From: Lysobacter sp.
GTDB taxonomy: Bacteria; Pseudomonadota; Gammaproteobacteria; Xanthomonadales; Xanthomonadaceae
DNA: 33,673 nucleotides
Direction of reading: 5' to 3'
Assembly (NCBI GenBank): GCA_008015835.1
Contig: SSGH01000045.1
Location: 1 to 33,673 of the forward strand
In this document: one piece after another, positions 16,373 to 24,658 of the stretch
How the letters are laid out: each line of letters opens with the position of its first letter
How positions within the stretch are numbered: the stretch's first letter is position 1
Made by a program: the position numbers and the translations under genes
Notes under the pieces: generated by a model
What the model saw: the letters and a program-made list of their open reading frames with translations, nothing else
Database searches by the model: none
Told to the model about the DNA's origin: nothing

Positions 16373-18251
16373 CGCCGTTCTCCCCGTCGGCGTTCCAACG
16401 ACGCGTCTCGCCGCCCGGCGTCAGCGCGATCAACTGCCGATCCTCGGTGATCAAGGCGATCAACGACGTATCGGTGGCGACGCTGGCGGCGGTGATACTG
16501 CGCGCCGAGGCGTACAGCGTGTCGCCGCCGACGACGCGCTGCAGCATCAAGCGTTTGCGGTCGGCGGTGATCGCGACCAATCCGTACTCCGCGGGCGCGC
16601 CCGGCACTGGCGTCAGGCCCACGACCGACCAACCGGAGGGCACTTGGATCGATTGCGCTTGCGCAAGCAGTTGTCCGCGCTCCATGCGGAACAATTGCCA
16701 GATCGACGCACTGTCGTCGCTCTGCGCGCCGCGTTGCGTGCGTACGCACCATGCGCCGCTATCGGTCACGGGGTGACCGTAAAGAAACCCTTTATCGGGC
16801 CGCTTCGGCATCGGAATCTTCGCGATGGTTCGGCTGGGTGTGCCGCGACGATGGACTCGCATCAATTCGACCGCGCCGTTGCGATTGCGAAGATACGCCA
16901 AGTGCTCCGAATCGAGGCGCATCATGGCGATGGTGTCGCAGTCGATCGGTATCGCGCACATGGCCCGATCGTGACGTTGACCCTCGAACACCGATAATTG
17001 CCCTGCGGTATCCAGCACGAACACGTGATGCGGACGCTTGCCGCCGTTGAACCACAGCGCCGGCAGCCAATGCGCTTGCCCCGGCGTCGTTTTCAACACG
17101 GCGTTATCCGGTCGCGGCAAGACGCCCATGCCTTCGATCTGCCAGAAGAACAGATGGCTCCGATCCGCGATCGCGCCGCCCATGCTTTTGCCTGCGACCG
17201 CCGCGAACAACAATTCGCTGCCGCGGCCCCAGCGCATTTTGCGCACGGCTTTTTTCGAGCGTTTCGCCTGCGGCGACAAGTTGTAGAGCATCGCCGCGCT
17301 TTCGCCCAACACCGGCACGACGATCAAACGTCCTTCCGGCCCGATCAACGGCGGTTGCCGCAGCGAGAGTTTTTCCTTCGTCTTATCGGGCGATGGATCG
17401 AGCGTATGCGTCGCCGCCACTTCGTAGGCGAAGCCGCCGCGCAGCAAGCGCGCGCTGGCTTTGCCCGGCGGTAGCGGCACGTCCACGTCGCGTCGTCCGC
17501 TGGGGCCGGCGATCTCGACGTGCAGATTCGCGTGCAGATCGCGCGCGATGACGACCCGGTGCGAGAACGCGTCCGTCGCGTCGCGCGCGCCGCCGATGCA
17601 CCAACGCTCGCCGCTTTGGCAGGGATCGGCGGCCAATGCGGCTTGCCACGCGGCGACGCGGCTCGCGTCGGCGTGGTGCAGCGTGCGCGCCGCGAGCATG
17701 CGTTTGAGCGCATGCGCATCGCCGCCGGCGTCCAGCGCGCCGGGCGCATCGAGTACGCCCCAGCGAAAGCCGATGCCGGCCTCTTGCGCGCGACGCGCGA
17801 GCAGAATCCACAGCGCGATATGCGCCAGTCGCGGCGCGCCGAACTGCGCCGGGCCGCTGTCGAACACCGCGACGATTTCGGCGTCCGCGCGCAAGGTTTC
17901 GTAGCGTGGCGACAGGAACAGATGCTCGCCGCTGCTGGCGCGGCGCAGGAATTCGTCCGGCACTTCGTCGGCCAGCGCCCACTCGCTGAGCAAGAGTCGG
18001 TGATACGGACCGCGACGACGCAGTTCGTCGATGCCGTTGGGCGTGTGCGCGCCGCGCTGCAGCGTGCCGCGATAGCGGCCCATCGCCGCGTGCAGGCGCG
18101 GCAGCATGCCGCCGATCGCCAGCGCCGAATCGTGCGGGAACCACTGCAGCCAGTCGTGCCAGGGCTGCAGCGCGCGCGGCAACGGTTGCGGTTGCGGTGC
18201 TGCCGCTGGCGCCGGCAATAACGGCAGCGAAGGAGGCCTCGTCGCGTTCAT
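16365..18251 (-). CDS. vWA-like/beta-propeller protein of a MoxR-vWA ternary system
   Basis: I start the gene at ATG 18251, whose ATGA overlaps the stop of the preceding gene. The open frame continues upstream, but only as a shadow of that gene. The 628-residue product has a Pro/Ala/Gln-rich N terminus (1-30) and a helical region (35-120). A vWA-like segment is centred on EIVAVFDSGPAQFGAPRLAH (126-144), with AHIALWILLARRAQEAG after it. The expected DxSxS metal motif is replaced by D131-S-G-P-A. From about 300 on it becomes beta-rich with propeller-like repeats (HVFVLDTAGQLSVFEG; LIALITEDRQLIALTPGG). It is probably the vWA partner of the MoxR ATPase encoded two genes upstream. No signal peptide is seen, so it should be cytosolic. 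Confidence 0.82.
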   Translation of the reverse strand: MNATRPPSLPLLPAPAAAPQPQPLPRALQPWHDWLQWFPHDSALAIGGMLPRLHAAMGRYRGTLQRGAHTPNGIDELRRRGPYHRLLLSEWALADEVPDEFLRRASSGEHLFLSPRYETLRADAEIVAVFDSGPAQFGAPRLAHIALWILLARRAQEAGIGFRWGVLDAPGALDAGGDAHALKRMLAARTLHHADASRVAAWQAALAADPCQSGERWCIGGARDATDAFSHRVVIARDLHANLHVEIAGPSGRRDVDVPLPPGKASARLLRGGFAYEVAATHTLDPSPDKTKEKLSLRQPPLIGPEGRLIVVPVLGESAAMLYNLSPQAKRSKKAVRKMRWGRGSELLFAAVAGKSMGGAIADRSHLFFWQIEGMGVLPRPDNAVLKTTPGQAHWLPALWFNGGKRPHHVFVLDTAGQLSVFEGQRHDRAMCAIPIDCDTIAMMRLDSEHLAYLRNRNGAVELMRVHRRGTPSRTIAKIPMPKRPDKGFLYGHPVTDSGAWCVRTQRGAQSDDSASIWQLFRMERGQLLAQAQSIQVPSGWSVVGLTPVPGAPAEYGLVAITADRKRLMLQRVVGGDTLYASARSITAASVATDTSLIALITEDRQLIALTPGGETRRWNADGENGDD

Positions 18252-18808
18252 CCGCGCGCCCAATACGCATCGATGCGCGCCAATACCGCCGCGCTCGCCG
18301 CCAAGGCGCGATGCAGCGGCACCAGTTGCGCGGGATCGGGCCACAGCAACATCGACGATGCGGCCTGCGCGGGCGGCAGCTTGCGCGCGAGCGCGAGCGC
18401 CAGCAGATCGAGCGGCGCGTCGGGCCGCAGATGCGTCGGCAGCCACAGCGTGGGCGCCTCGGGCCGCGGTGCGATGTAGCGCGCGCCGTCCACCCACGGC
18501 AATGCGTCGGCGGGGCCGGTGAGGATCAGCAGATCGGCGTGCGCAGTCGCCATCAACGTCGGCGTTGTCGTGCGCTCCGCGGCGGCAGGCGTTGTTGCCG
18601 CATGCTTTGTTGCCGCATGCTCGGTTGACGCATGCATCGTGGCGTCGTCGTCGGTGGCGTTATCGTCGGCGCGCGTCTCGGTTTGCGCCCGCGACAGCGG
18701 TCGATCCAATTTCGGCCGCAGCGCGCGCGCGACCACGCCCACGCCGACCACGCCCGAAGGCGACGGCGGGTCCGGGTCCGGTCGCCAACGCAAGCGCAAA
18801 GGAGTCAC
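18248..18808 (-). CDS. Small bpX-type protein of a MoxR-vWA ternary system
   Basis: I place the start at GTG 18808, 18 bp after the MoxR stop; a CTG overlapping that stop is an alternative. The 186-residue product begins MTPLRLRWRPDPDP. It then has a low-complexity middle rich in Ala, Thr, His and Asp (about residues 40-82), encoded partly by a 15-bp tandem repeat. It ends with a conserved-looking domain (ADLLILTGPADALPWVDGAR; LLWPDPAQLVPLHRALAASA). Its position between MoxR and the vWA gene, and its size, suggest the small bpX component (perhaps bpX5). I am sure of the coding frame but not of the domain number. Its TGA overlaps the next gene's ATG (ATGA), so translation is coupled. Confidence 0.75.
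   Translation of the reverse strand: MTPLRLRWRPDPDPPSPSGVVGVGVVARALRPKLDRPLSRAQTETRADDNATDDDATMHASTEHAATKHAATTPAAAERTTTPTLMATAHADLLILTGPADALPWVDGARYIAPRPEAPTLWLPTHLRPDAPLDLLALALARKLPPAQAASSMLLWPDPAQLVPLHRALAASAAVLARIDAYWARG
18594..18638. repeat. Three 15-bp tandem repeats inside the small bpX gene
   Basis: Three consecutive 15-bp units on the plus strand (gttgccgcatgcttt, gttgccgcatgctcg, gttgacgcatgcatc) encode 5-residue units H-A-S/A-T-x on the minus strand. The period is a multiple of three, so copy-number change would keep the frame. Confidence 0.85.
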
Positions 18809-18825
18809 GCGCGCAGGCTCGTCGC

Positions 18826-19953
18826 TCAGCCCTGCACACCCGCGCGCGCCACTAACGCCGCGCGCGCATCCGTCAGTTCTTGCGGTAGCGATTCGGCGTC
18901 GAAATTCGCGTCGATCTCGCGCAGCACCGCTTCGGCGAGCGTGACGCCGGTCGCGTCGTCCTCGGGGCGCTCCAAACACGCCTGCGCGGCGTCGAGCAAA
19001 CGCGCCACGCGCGACACCGGCTGCAGCGCGGCGTGTTCGACGGCCGCGCGCAGCGTGGGGTTCGCCGCCGCCGCTAACGTGTCGCGCAGCGCATCCTGCG
19101 CTTGCGCCTGCGCGGTCTGCGTCGGCATCACGTAGAACAACGGCCACAGATCGGCTTGGGTGGCGCGGGTACGACCGGCCAGCACCGTCGCGGCCGCGAC
19201 CAAACGCTGCGCCTTCACGATGCGGCGGTCCGACAGCGTCAGTCCGGCGCCGCGCAGCGTGCGGATCGCGCCGGCCAACGCGCTGCGGGCTTCGTCCATC
19301 TCTACTTGCGCCACCGCGTCGCACAGCAGGCTCAACTGCGACAGATCGGCGCAGGCGCCGACGGCGGCGCGCTCGCTGCGCCAGCCGCCTTCGAGCAGCG
19401 CTTCGAGCTGATTGTCCGGCACCGCATCGACGAACAGATGCAGCAGGAAGCGATCCGCGAACGCGGCCAGCGATTCGTCGTCCGGCAGCGCGTTCGCCGC
19501 GCCGACGCACACGCGCAGCGGGCAGCGATGCACGGTTTGGCCGCGACGGAAGCGGCGTTCGTTGAGAATGCCCAGCAGCGTGTTCAACACCGCGGTGGAG
19601 CCGAGAAAGACTTCGTCGAGGAAGGCGACGTCCGCCTCCGGCAGCATGCCGGTGACGTCGGTTTCGACCACGCCTTCGCGCAGCTTGCGCAGATCGACCG
19701 GCCCGAACAGTTCCGAGGGTTCGGTGAACCGGCCGAGCAGATATTCGAAATAGCGGCCGCCCAGCGCGCCCGCGACCCGGCGCACGATCGCGCTCTTGGC
19801 GGTGCCGGGCGGGCCGATCACCAACAAATGTTCCTGGGCCACGGCCGCGAGCACGATCAATTCGGCCATTTGTTCGCGGCCGATCATGCCGTCGGTGGCG
19901 GCGACCACGACATCGCGCAAACGCGCGGCGGATTCGGTGAGAGAAGAGGTCAT
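18826..19953 (-). CDS. MoxR-family AAA+ ATPase
   Basis: The 375-residue ATPase has Walker A GPPGTAKS (47-54), Walker B VAFLDE (109-114), sensor-1 Asn154 in CVGAANALPDDE and the likely arginine finger R168 in FADRFLL. The GRFTEPSELFGP loop (about 74-85) and LDEVFLGSTAVLNTLLGILN are typical of the MoxR/RavA branch. The C-terminal helical lid covers about 190-290, followed by a helical tail. Such ATPases work as hexamers that load or remodel vWA-domain partners, and the genes immediately downstream supply a vWA-like protein and propeller proteins. It starts 37 bp after the three-helix membrane protein gene. The ribosome site is weak. It is the best-supported member of the ternary system. Confidence 0.94.
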   Translation of the reverse strand: MTSSLTESAARLRDVVVAATDGMIGREQMAELIVLAAVAQEHLLVIGPPGTAKSAIVRRVAGALGGRYFEYLLGRFTEPSELFGPVDLRKLREGVVETDVTGMLPEADVAFLDEVFLGSTAVLNTLLGILNERRFRRGQTVHRCPLRVCVGAANALPDDESLAAFADRFLLHLFVDAVPDNQLEALLEGGWRSERAAVGACADLSQLSLLCDAVAQVEMDEARSALAGAIRTLRGAGLTLSDRRIVKAQRLVAAATVLAGRTRATQADLWPLFYVMPTQTAQAQAQDALRDTLAAAANPTLRAAVEHAALQPVSRVARLLDAAQACLERPEDDATGVTLAEAVLREIDANFDAESLPQELTDARAALVARAGVQG

Positions 19954-19990
19954 CGGGCTCGATCGAAAGAAGAAGAGAGGGATCGCGCGC

Positions 19991-20308
19991 TCACGTCGCC
20001 GCGCGGCGGCGCAGCCAACGGCGGCGAACGAAGAACGCCGTCGTCATCACCGACAGCCACACGCCGTAGCCCAGCGACGCCGCGAGCACCTGCGGCCAAA
20101 TTTTGCCGCGGCCGACGCTGGCGTTGTCGTGCGCCCAGTGGATGCTGATGAGGAACGCGACGATCGACAGCGCCAACGCGGCGATATCGAACAGCCTACG
20201 CGCGGCGTGCCGCGGCGTGCGCGGATAGCACCAATACAGCGCGCCGAGGATCGCGAACCACGGCAGAAACAGAATCAGCGATAGATTGAGTTCGATCAGC
20301 GGGTTCAT
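19991..20308 (-). CDS. Small three-helix membrane protein
   Basis: The 105-residue protein has three hydrophobic segments: LSLILFLPWFAILGALYW (about 9-26), FDIAALALSIVAFLISIHW (about 40-58) and VLAASLGYGVWLSVMTTAFF (about 74-93). A short Arg-rich tail (VRRRWLRRRAAT) follows, which should stay in the cytosol. It starts 8 bp after the trpS stop and ends 37 bp before the MoxR gene, on the same strand, so it links the two in one probable transcript. No family is recognised. Whether it belongs functionally to trpS, to the MoxR system or to neither is open. Confidence 0.8.
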   Translation of the reverse strand: MNPLIELNLSLILFLPWFAILGALYWCYPRTPRHAARRLFDIAALALSIVAFLISIHWAHDNASVGRGKIWPQVLAASLGYGVWLSVMTTAFFVRRRWLRRRAAT

Positions 20309-20316
20309 CGCGCGAT

Positions 20317-21639
20317 TCAGCCGGCCTTCGCCGAGGCCTTCGCGTCCTCGGCCGCTTTCAACGCATCGAGCGCTGCGGCTGCGGCCGGATCGACCGCGGC
20401 GAACGCCTCGGCCGACGCATCCAGCGCGGCCGCGCCTTCACGCCTGAATCGCGCCACCCACGCGCCGGCGTCTTTCGGATTGTCGAAGCCGACGCTTTGC
20501 AGCAGCGTCTCGCCCGCATCGGAAGTGAGTTTGAAATAGAACCGACCGTCGGTCTCGCGATATTGCTTGAGCTGCGGCAGCGACGCCGTTTTTTCTTTCT
20601 CCGGCTTCGACGCCGGCGAGAGCTGCGACAAATCGCGGAAGCCCACCGCCTCGCGCAGCCGCTGCATCAACGGCAAGCCATGGCGTTCGCGCGCGACCTG
20701 CGCGCCTTCGCGCAGCATTTTTTCGATCTTCTCCGGCTGCGCCATCAGCGCTTCGTAGCGCTCGCGCATCGGTGAGAGTTCGGCGTCGATGCGCTCGAAC
20801 AATTTCTGCTTCGCGTCGCCCCAGCCGATGCCCTGCGCATAGGCCTCGCGCATCGCCGCGGTTTCCTCGGCGCTGGCGAAGGCTTGATACAACTGGAACA
20901 GCGCCGAGCCCTCGGTGTCTTTCGGCTCGCCCGGCGCGCGCGAATCGGTGACGATTGAGAAAATCAGCTTCTTCAACTGCTCGCGCGAGCAGAACAGCGG
21001 AATGGTGTTGTCGTAGCTCTTCGACATCTTGCGGCCGTCGAGGCCCGGCAGCGTCGCGACGTGCTCCTCGATCGCGGCTTCCGGCAGCACCAGATGGTCG
21101 CCGTACAGATGATTGAAGCGCTGCGCGAAATCGCGCGCCATCTCGATGTGCTGCACTTGGTCGCGGCCCACCGGCACCTTGTGCGCGTTGAACACCAGAA
21201 TGTCGGCGGCCATCAGCACCGGATACATGAACAGACCGGCGGTGATGCCGAAGTCGTCGTCCTGGTCGTCCGCGCGGTTCTTATCCACCGCGGCCTTGTA
21301 GGCGTGGGCGCGGTTGAGGATGCCCTTGCCGGCCACGCAGGTGAGGAACCAGGTGAGCTCGGGAATCTCGACGATTTCGCTCTGCCGGTAGAACCATACG
21401 CGGTCGTTGTCCGGCTCCAAACCGCAGGCCAACCAACTGGCGGCGATCTCGAGCGTGGAGCGCTGCACTTTCGCCGGGTCCTGCACTTTGATCAGCGCGT
21501 GCATATCCGCCAGAAAGTAGAAATTCTGGGTGCCGGGCGCACGGCTGGCGGCCACGGTCGGGCGGATCGCGCCCACGTAGTTGCCCAGATGGGGGATGCC
21601 GGACGTGGTGATGCCGGTGAGAACGCGGGTGACGGTCAT
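20317..21639 (-). CDS. trpS: Tryptophanyl-tRNA synthetase with C-terminal extension
   Basis: The protein has 440 residues, about 100 more than the classic bacterial enzyme. Class I signatures are present: the HIGH-type motif in TTSGIPHLGNYVGA (His17) and KMSKS at 204-208. The tryptophan and tRNA-binding core runs to about residue 335. It charges tRNA-Trp with tryptophan. The extra C-terminal part has a segment GRFYFKLTSDAGETLLQSVG (about 365-384) that looks like one YegP/DUF1508 repeat, then an Ala/Asp-rich helix. This extension seems usual for the Xanthomonas/Lysobacter group but its role is unknown to me. It is the first gene of the minus-strand run that continues into the MoxR system and is divergent from the exported protein at 21817. 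Confidence 0.95.
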   Translation of the reverse strand: MTVTRVLTGITTSGIPHLGNYVGAIRPTVAASRAPGTQNFYFLADMHALIKVQDPAKVQRSTLEIAASWLACGLEPDNDRVWFYRQSEIVEIPELTWFLTCVAGKGILNRAHAYKAAVDKNRADDQDDDFGITAGLFMYPVLMAADILVFNAHKVPVGRDQVQHIEMARDFAQRFNHLYGDHLVLPEAAIEEHVATLPGLDGRKMSKSYDNTIPLFCSREQLKKLIFSIVTDSRAPGEPKDTEGSALFQLYQAFASAEETAAMREAYAQGIGWGDAKQKLFERIDAELSPMRERYEALMAQPEKIEKMLREGAQVARERHGLPLMQRLREAVGFRDLSQLSPASKPEKEKTASLPQLKQYRETDGRFYFKLTSDAGETLLQSVGFDNPKDAGAWVARFRREGAAALDASAEAFAAVDPAAAAALDALKAAEDAKASAKAG

Positions 21640-21671
21640 GAGCGGGCGAGGGCGCGGCGAAGCGGGCCGGC

Positions 21672-21677
21672 TAGTTT
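21672..21677 (-). promoter_or_regulatory. Candidate -10 element of trpS
   Basis: TAAACT on the minus strand lies 32 bp before the trpS ATG in a GC-rich spacer between divergent genes. It is a plausible -10 box driving trpS and possibly the MoxR operon. No good -35 is visible. Confidence 0.3.
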
Positions 21678-21816
21678 ACCCGGCGCTGAACGCTCCGGCC
21701 GCGCGGCTCGAACCCACTTCGATTCGCCGCAACCCCACTCGCCGGCTTGGGGCGTTCAAGATCTGCGTCCGATGCGCGAGACGCGCGGACGCCCACCGAC
21801 CACGGAGACCTTTCTC

Positions 21817-22665
21817 ATGTTCCGCCCGACCGTTCTGCTGCTGTCCGCCTTGATCGCCACCAGCGCCTGTTCCTCGCTCTCGGCGCAGCCGCTCGTGGAT
21901 ATCGACGTCATCGACCGCGACACCGGCGAATGGCTGCCGGAATACCGTCATCGCGGCCAATACTGGATTCCCGGCGACCCCGGCCACCGCTACAGCGTGC
22001 GCCTGACCAACACCACCGGCGAGCGCGTGCTTGTGGTGCTGTCGGTGGACGGCGTGAACGCGATCAGCGGCCAGACCGCCGCCGCCAGCCAGACGGGCTA
22101 TGTGCTCAACCCGTGGCAAACCACCGAAATCAACGGCTGGCGCAAGTCGATGCAGGATGTGGCCCAGTTCTATTTCACCGACCTGCCCGATAGCTACGCC
22201 GCCCGCACCGGCCGCCCCGACAACGTCGGCGTGATCGGCATCGCGGTGTTCCGCGAACGCAGTTACCCGCGTCCGTACGACGCGCCAGCGCCGATCGCGC
22301 GCGAAGACGAGCGCTATCGCGGCGCCGCCGACAGCATGGGCCGCGCCGAAAGCAAATCCGCGCCGGCCGCGCCCGCGGGCGCGCGTAACGCCGAATCGGT
22401 CGCGCAGGATCGCGCCTACGGCGGTGCGCCGCAGCGCCGCATCGGCACCGGTCACGGCGAACGCGAATGGTCGCCGGTCTCGCACACCGATTTCGAGCGC
22501 GCGACCCGTAGCCCGGCCCAGGTGATGCAGTTGCGCTACGACGATGTCGACAATCTGGTCGCGATGGGCGTGATGCCGCGGCCGTATCGTTGGGACCGTC
22601 CGCGTCGCGGTTCGCCGGAAGCGTTCCCCAACGGTTTCGCGGCCGATCCGCCGAGCCGCTGGTAA
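21817..22665 (+). CDS. Exported protein of unknown function
   Basis: ATG 21817 has GGAG about 10 bp upstream and opens a signal peptide (MFRPTVLLLSALIATSACSS). The Cys is in a poor lipobox (TSAC), so cleavage by signal peptidase I near SAQP is as likely as lipidation. The 282-residue product has a beta-rich first half with LVDIDVIDRDTGEWLPEYRH, HRYSVRLTNTTGERVLVVLS and YVLNPWQTTEINGWRKSM. This could be an immunoglobulin-like or carbohydrate-binding fold. The second half is Ala/Arg/Pro-rich and probably flexible, ending in LRYDDVDNLVAMGVMPRPY. No family is recognised. It is a single-gene unit closed by a terminator. Confidence 0.8.
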   Translation: MFRPTVLLLSALIATSACSSLSAQPLVDIDVIDRDTGEWLPEYRHRGQYWIPGDPGHRYSVRLTNTTGERVLVVLSVDGVNAISGQTAAASQTGYVLNPWQTTEINGWRKSMQDVAQFYFTDLPDSYAARTGRPDNVGVIGIAVFRERSYPRPYDAPAPIAREDERYRGAADSMGRAESKSAPAAPAGARNAESVAQDRAYGGAPQRRIGTGHGEREWSPVSHTDFERATRSPAQVMQLRYDDVDNLVAMGVMPRPYRWDRPRRGSPEAFPNGFAADPPSRW

Positions 22666-22703
22666 GTCGCACGCCGCGCGTTTCGTCTCTTTCCCCGAGA
22701 ACC

Positions 22704-22735
22704 CACGGGCCGGCATCGCCGGCCCGTGTCGTTTT
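22704..22735 (+). terminator. Rho-independent terminator
   Basis: An 11-bp perfect GC-rich stem (cacgggccggc and its complement, 3-nt loop) is followed by TCGTTTT, 38 bp after the stop of the exported protein at 21817-22665. Confidence 0.8.
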
Positions 22736-22855
22736 CTGGGTATGCGCAACCGGAATGCGAACTTTCGGAACGCGAGCGCTAGGAATGCGAACCTGTCGAG
22801 CGAAACGAAGGATCTCGATGCCTCGTCGCGTCATTCGATCGCCTCCTCGCAATTT

Positions 22856-24295
22856 TTATTCTTTCGCGTCGGCGTAGCGTCGAATCACCTCGTACAGAAA
22901 ACGCCGGCTGTCCAGCAACGAACGCACGCGGACGCGCTCGTTCAACCCGTGCGATCGCGGGCCTTCGGCGTCGTGGAACAAGCCGGACAGGCCATAGGTC
23001 GGAATGCCCGCGGCGTTGAGGAAGCGGCCGTCGGTGGCGCCGGTGGCGAGTGTGGGCACCACCGCCACGCCGGGCCATAGCGATTCCGCCACGTCGCGCA
23101 CTGGGCCGAGCATGCGCGCGTCGATCGTCGGCATCGGCGCGGCGACCGGAATCTTGCCGATCGCGTTCACCGCGATGCCCTCGTCGTCGATCGCGCGCTG
23201 CAGCGCCTTGCGTACGTCCTCGACCGCGACGCCGGGCAGAATCCTGCAGTTGATGTTGGCGCTGGCGCGCTGCGGCAATGCGTTCGCGGCGTGGCCGCCC
23301 TGCGCCATGGTTGCGATGCAAGTGGTGCGCAGCATGCTGTTCCAGCCCGGATTCTCGGCCCACAGGCGGTCGACTGCGGCTTCGCGTTCGGCCGCGGGGC
23401 GCGCGTCGTCGAGCAGCGCGCGGAATTCGGCCTCCGATGCCGGCGCCAACGCGCGCTGGCGTTCGAAATACGCGCGCGTCACCGGGCTGAGCGACACCGG
23501 AAAACGATAGTCGCCCAAACGCGCGAGACCGCGGGCGAGGCGATGGATGGGATTCGCCCGCGTCGGTCGCGAACTGTGGCCGCCGACATCGGTCGCGACC
23601 AGTTCGAAGTCTTGATAGAGCTTTTCGCCGGCCTGCATCTGTAGCGCGATGTGTCGGCCCGCGGCGTCGAGCTCGCCGCTCGCGCCTTCGTTCAGCACGA
23701 ACGCGGCGTCCAGCGTCTCCGGGTTCGTCTGCAGCAGCCATTCGACGCTGTTGAAGATGTCCGGCGTTTCTTCGCCGCAGGTGAGCGCGAGTTTCAAGCC
23801 GCGGCGCGGCGCGAAGCCTTCGCGCTTGTAGCGGATCATGCTGTCGGTCAGCACCGAGGCCATCGCCTTGTCGTCGCTGGCGCCGCGCGCGGTGAACCAA
23901 CCGTCGCGCTCGATCAGCTCGAACGGATCGCGGCCCCAGTCTTCGCGCCGCGCTTCCACCACGTCGATATGCGCGAGCAGCAGGATCGGTTTGAGCGACG
24001 GGTCGCGGCCGTGCAGGCGCGCGATCAGCGCGCCGTCGCGCGGCCGGTCGTCGGGCGCGTAGATGCGCGCGTCCTCGGGCGCGTAGCCGGCCTCCAGCAA
24101 GCGCGCGCGCATCGCTTCGGCGGCGCGCGTGCAGTCGCCGTTCGAGCGCGTGGTGTCGATCTCCACCAGCGTTTCGTACAGCGCGCGAAAACGGGCTTCG
24201 TCGGCATCGACGTCGGATGCGGCGCGGGCCGGCGACAGCGCCGATGCGGAGGACAGGACTAAACCGAAACTGAACGCAGCGAGAGCCTTCGACAC
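22856..24295 (-). CDS. M20 family zinc peptidase, exported
   Basis: I use GTG 24295, with AAGGAA 7 bp upstream, because it opens directly into a signal peptide (SKALAAFSFGLVLSSASA, cleavage near ARAASD). The open frame upstream is hydrophilic and improbable. The 479-residue product has the M20 ligands and catalytic residues: LLLAHIDVVEA (His109, Asp111), GASDDKA (Asp141), TCGEETPD (Glu175, Glu176), with GGHSSRP and the late FHDAEGPRSHGLNER. Length and motifs fit the carboxypeptidase/dipeptidase group with a dimerisation lid around 210-330. It would remove amino acids from peptides in the periplasm using two zinc ions. It is divergent from the peptide synthetase genes; a role in that pathway is possible but not indicated. 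Confidence 0.92.
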   Translation of the reverse strand: MSKALAAFSFGLVLSSASALSPARAASDVDADEARFRALYETLVEIDTTRSNGDCTRAAEAMRARLLEAGYAPEDARIYAPDDRPRDGALIARLHGRDPSLKPILLLAHIDVVEARREDWGRDPFELIERDGWFTARGASDDKAMASVLTDSMIRYKREGFAPRRGLKLALTCGEETPDIFNSVEWLLQTNPETLDAAFVLNEGASGELDAAGRHIALQMQAGEKLYQDFELVATDVGGHSSRPTRANPIHRLARGLARLGDYRFPVSLSPVTRAYFERQRALAPASEAEFRALLDDARPAAEREAAVDRLWAENPGWNSMLRTTCIATMAQGGHAANALPQRASANINCRILPGVAVEDVRKALQRAIDDEGIAVNAIGKIPVAAPMPTIDARMLGPVRDVAESLWPGVAVVPTLATGATDGRFLNAAGIPTYGLSGLFHDAEGPRSHGLNERVRVRSLLDSRRFLYEVIRRYADAKE

Positions 24296-24658
24296 GGCGA
24301 TTTCCTTGTGAACGACCGTGTTCAGGGTGAGCCGGGCCGCGCTTCGGCGCAAGACTACGACCTCGCTCGCGCATGCATCCGTTTGCAGCGACCCAGCGCT
24401 GCGCACACGGCGATCGAACATCGCGCATCGAGGGCGAGGACGTCCTCGCGCGCTCGATCCGCCACGCCCGAACGAAAACGTTTCCAGCCAAGCACGGCAC
24501 GCCATCGGAGCCGTGGAGGCCGCGAGACCGTCGCCAAGCCGTCGCCGTTCCATGCCATCATGCGATGCACGTCACAGGATTGGGGGCCTGTGAGCGCGAC
24601 CGAAGTCGGAAACGACGGTCGAGGACAGCAGTTCGTTAGGCAATGGGAGTCAAGGAAC
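24296..24658. other. Intergenic region between M20 peptidase and NRPS1
   Basis: A divergent promoter region of 363 bp. I find no small gene I would support; frames across it have the composition of chance high-GC frames. A short dyad (cgaccg and cggtcg, around 24598-24621) lies 40-60 bp before the NRPS1 start and could be an operator. No clear -35/-10 pair is visible. Confidence 0.4.
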
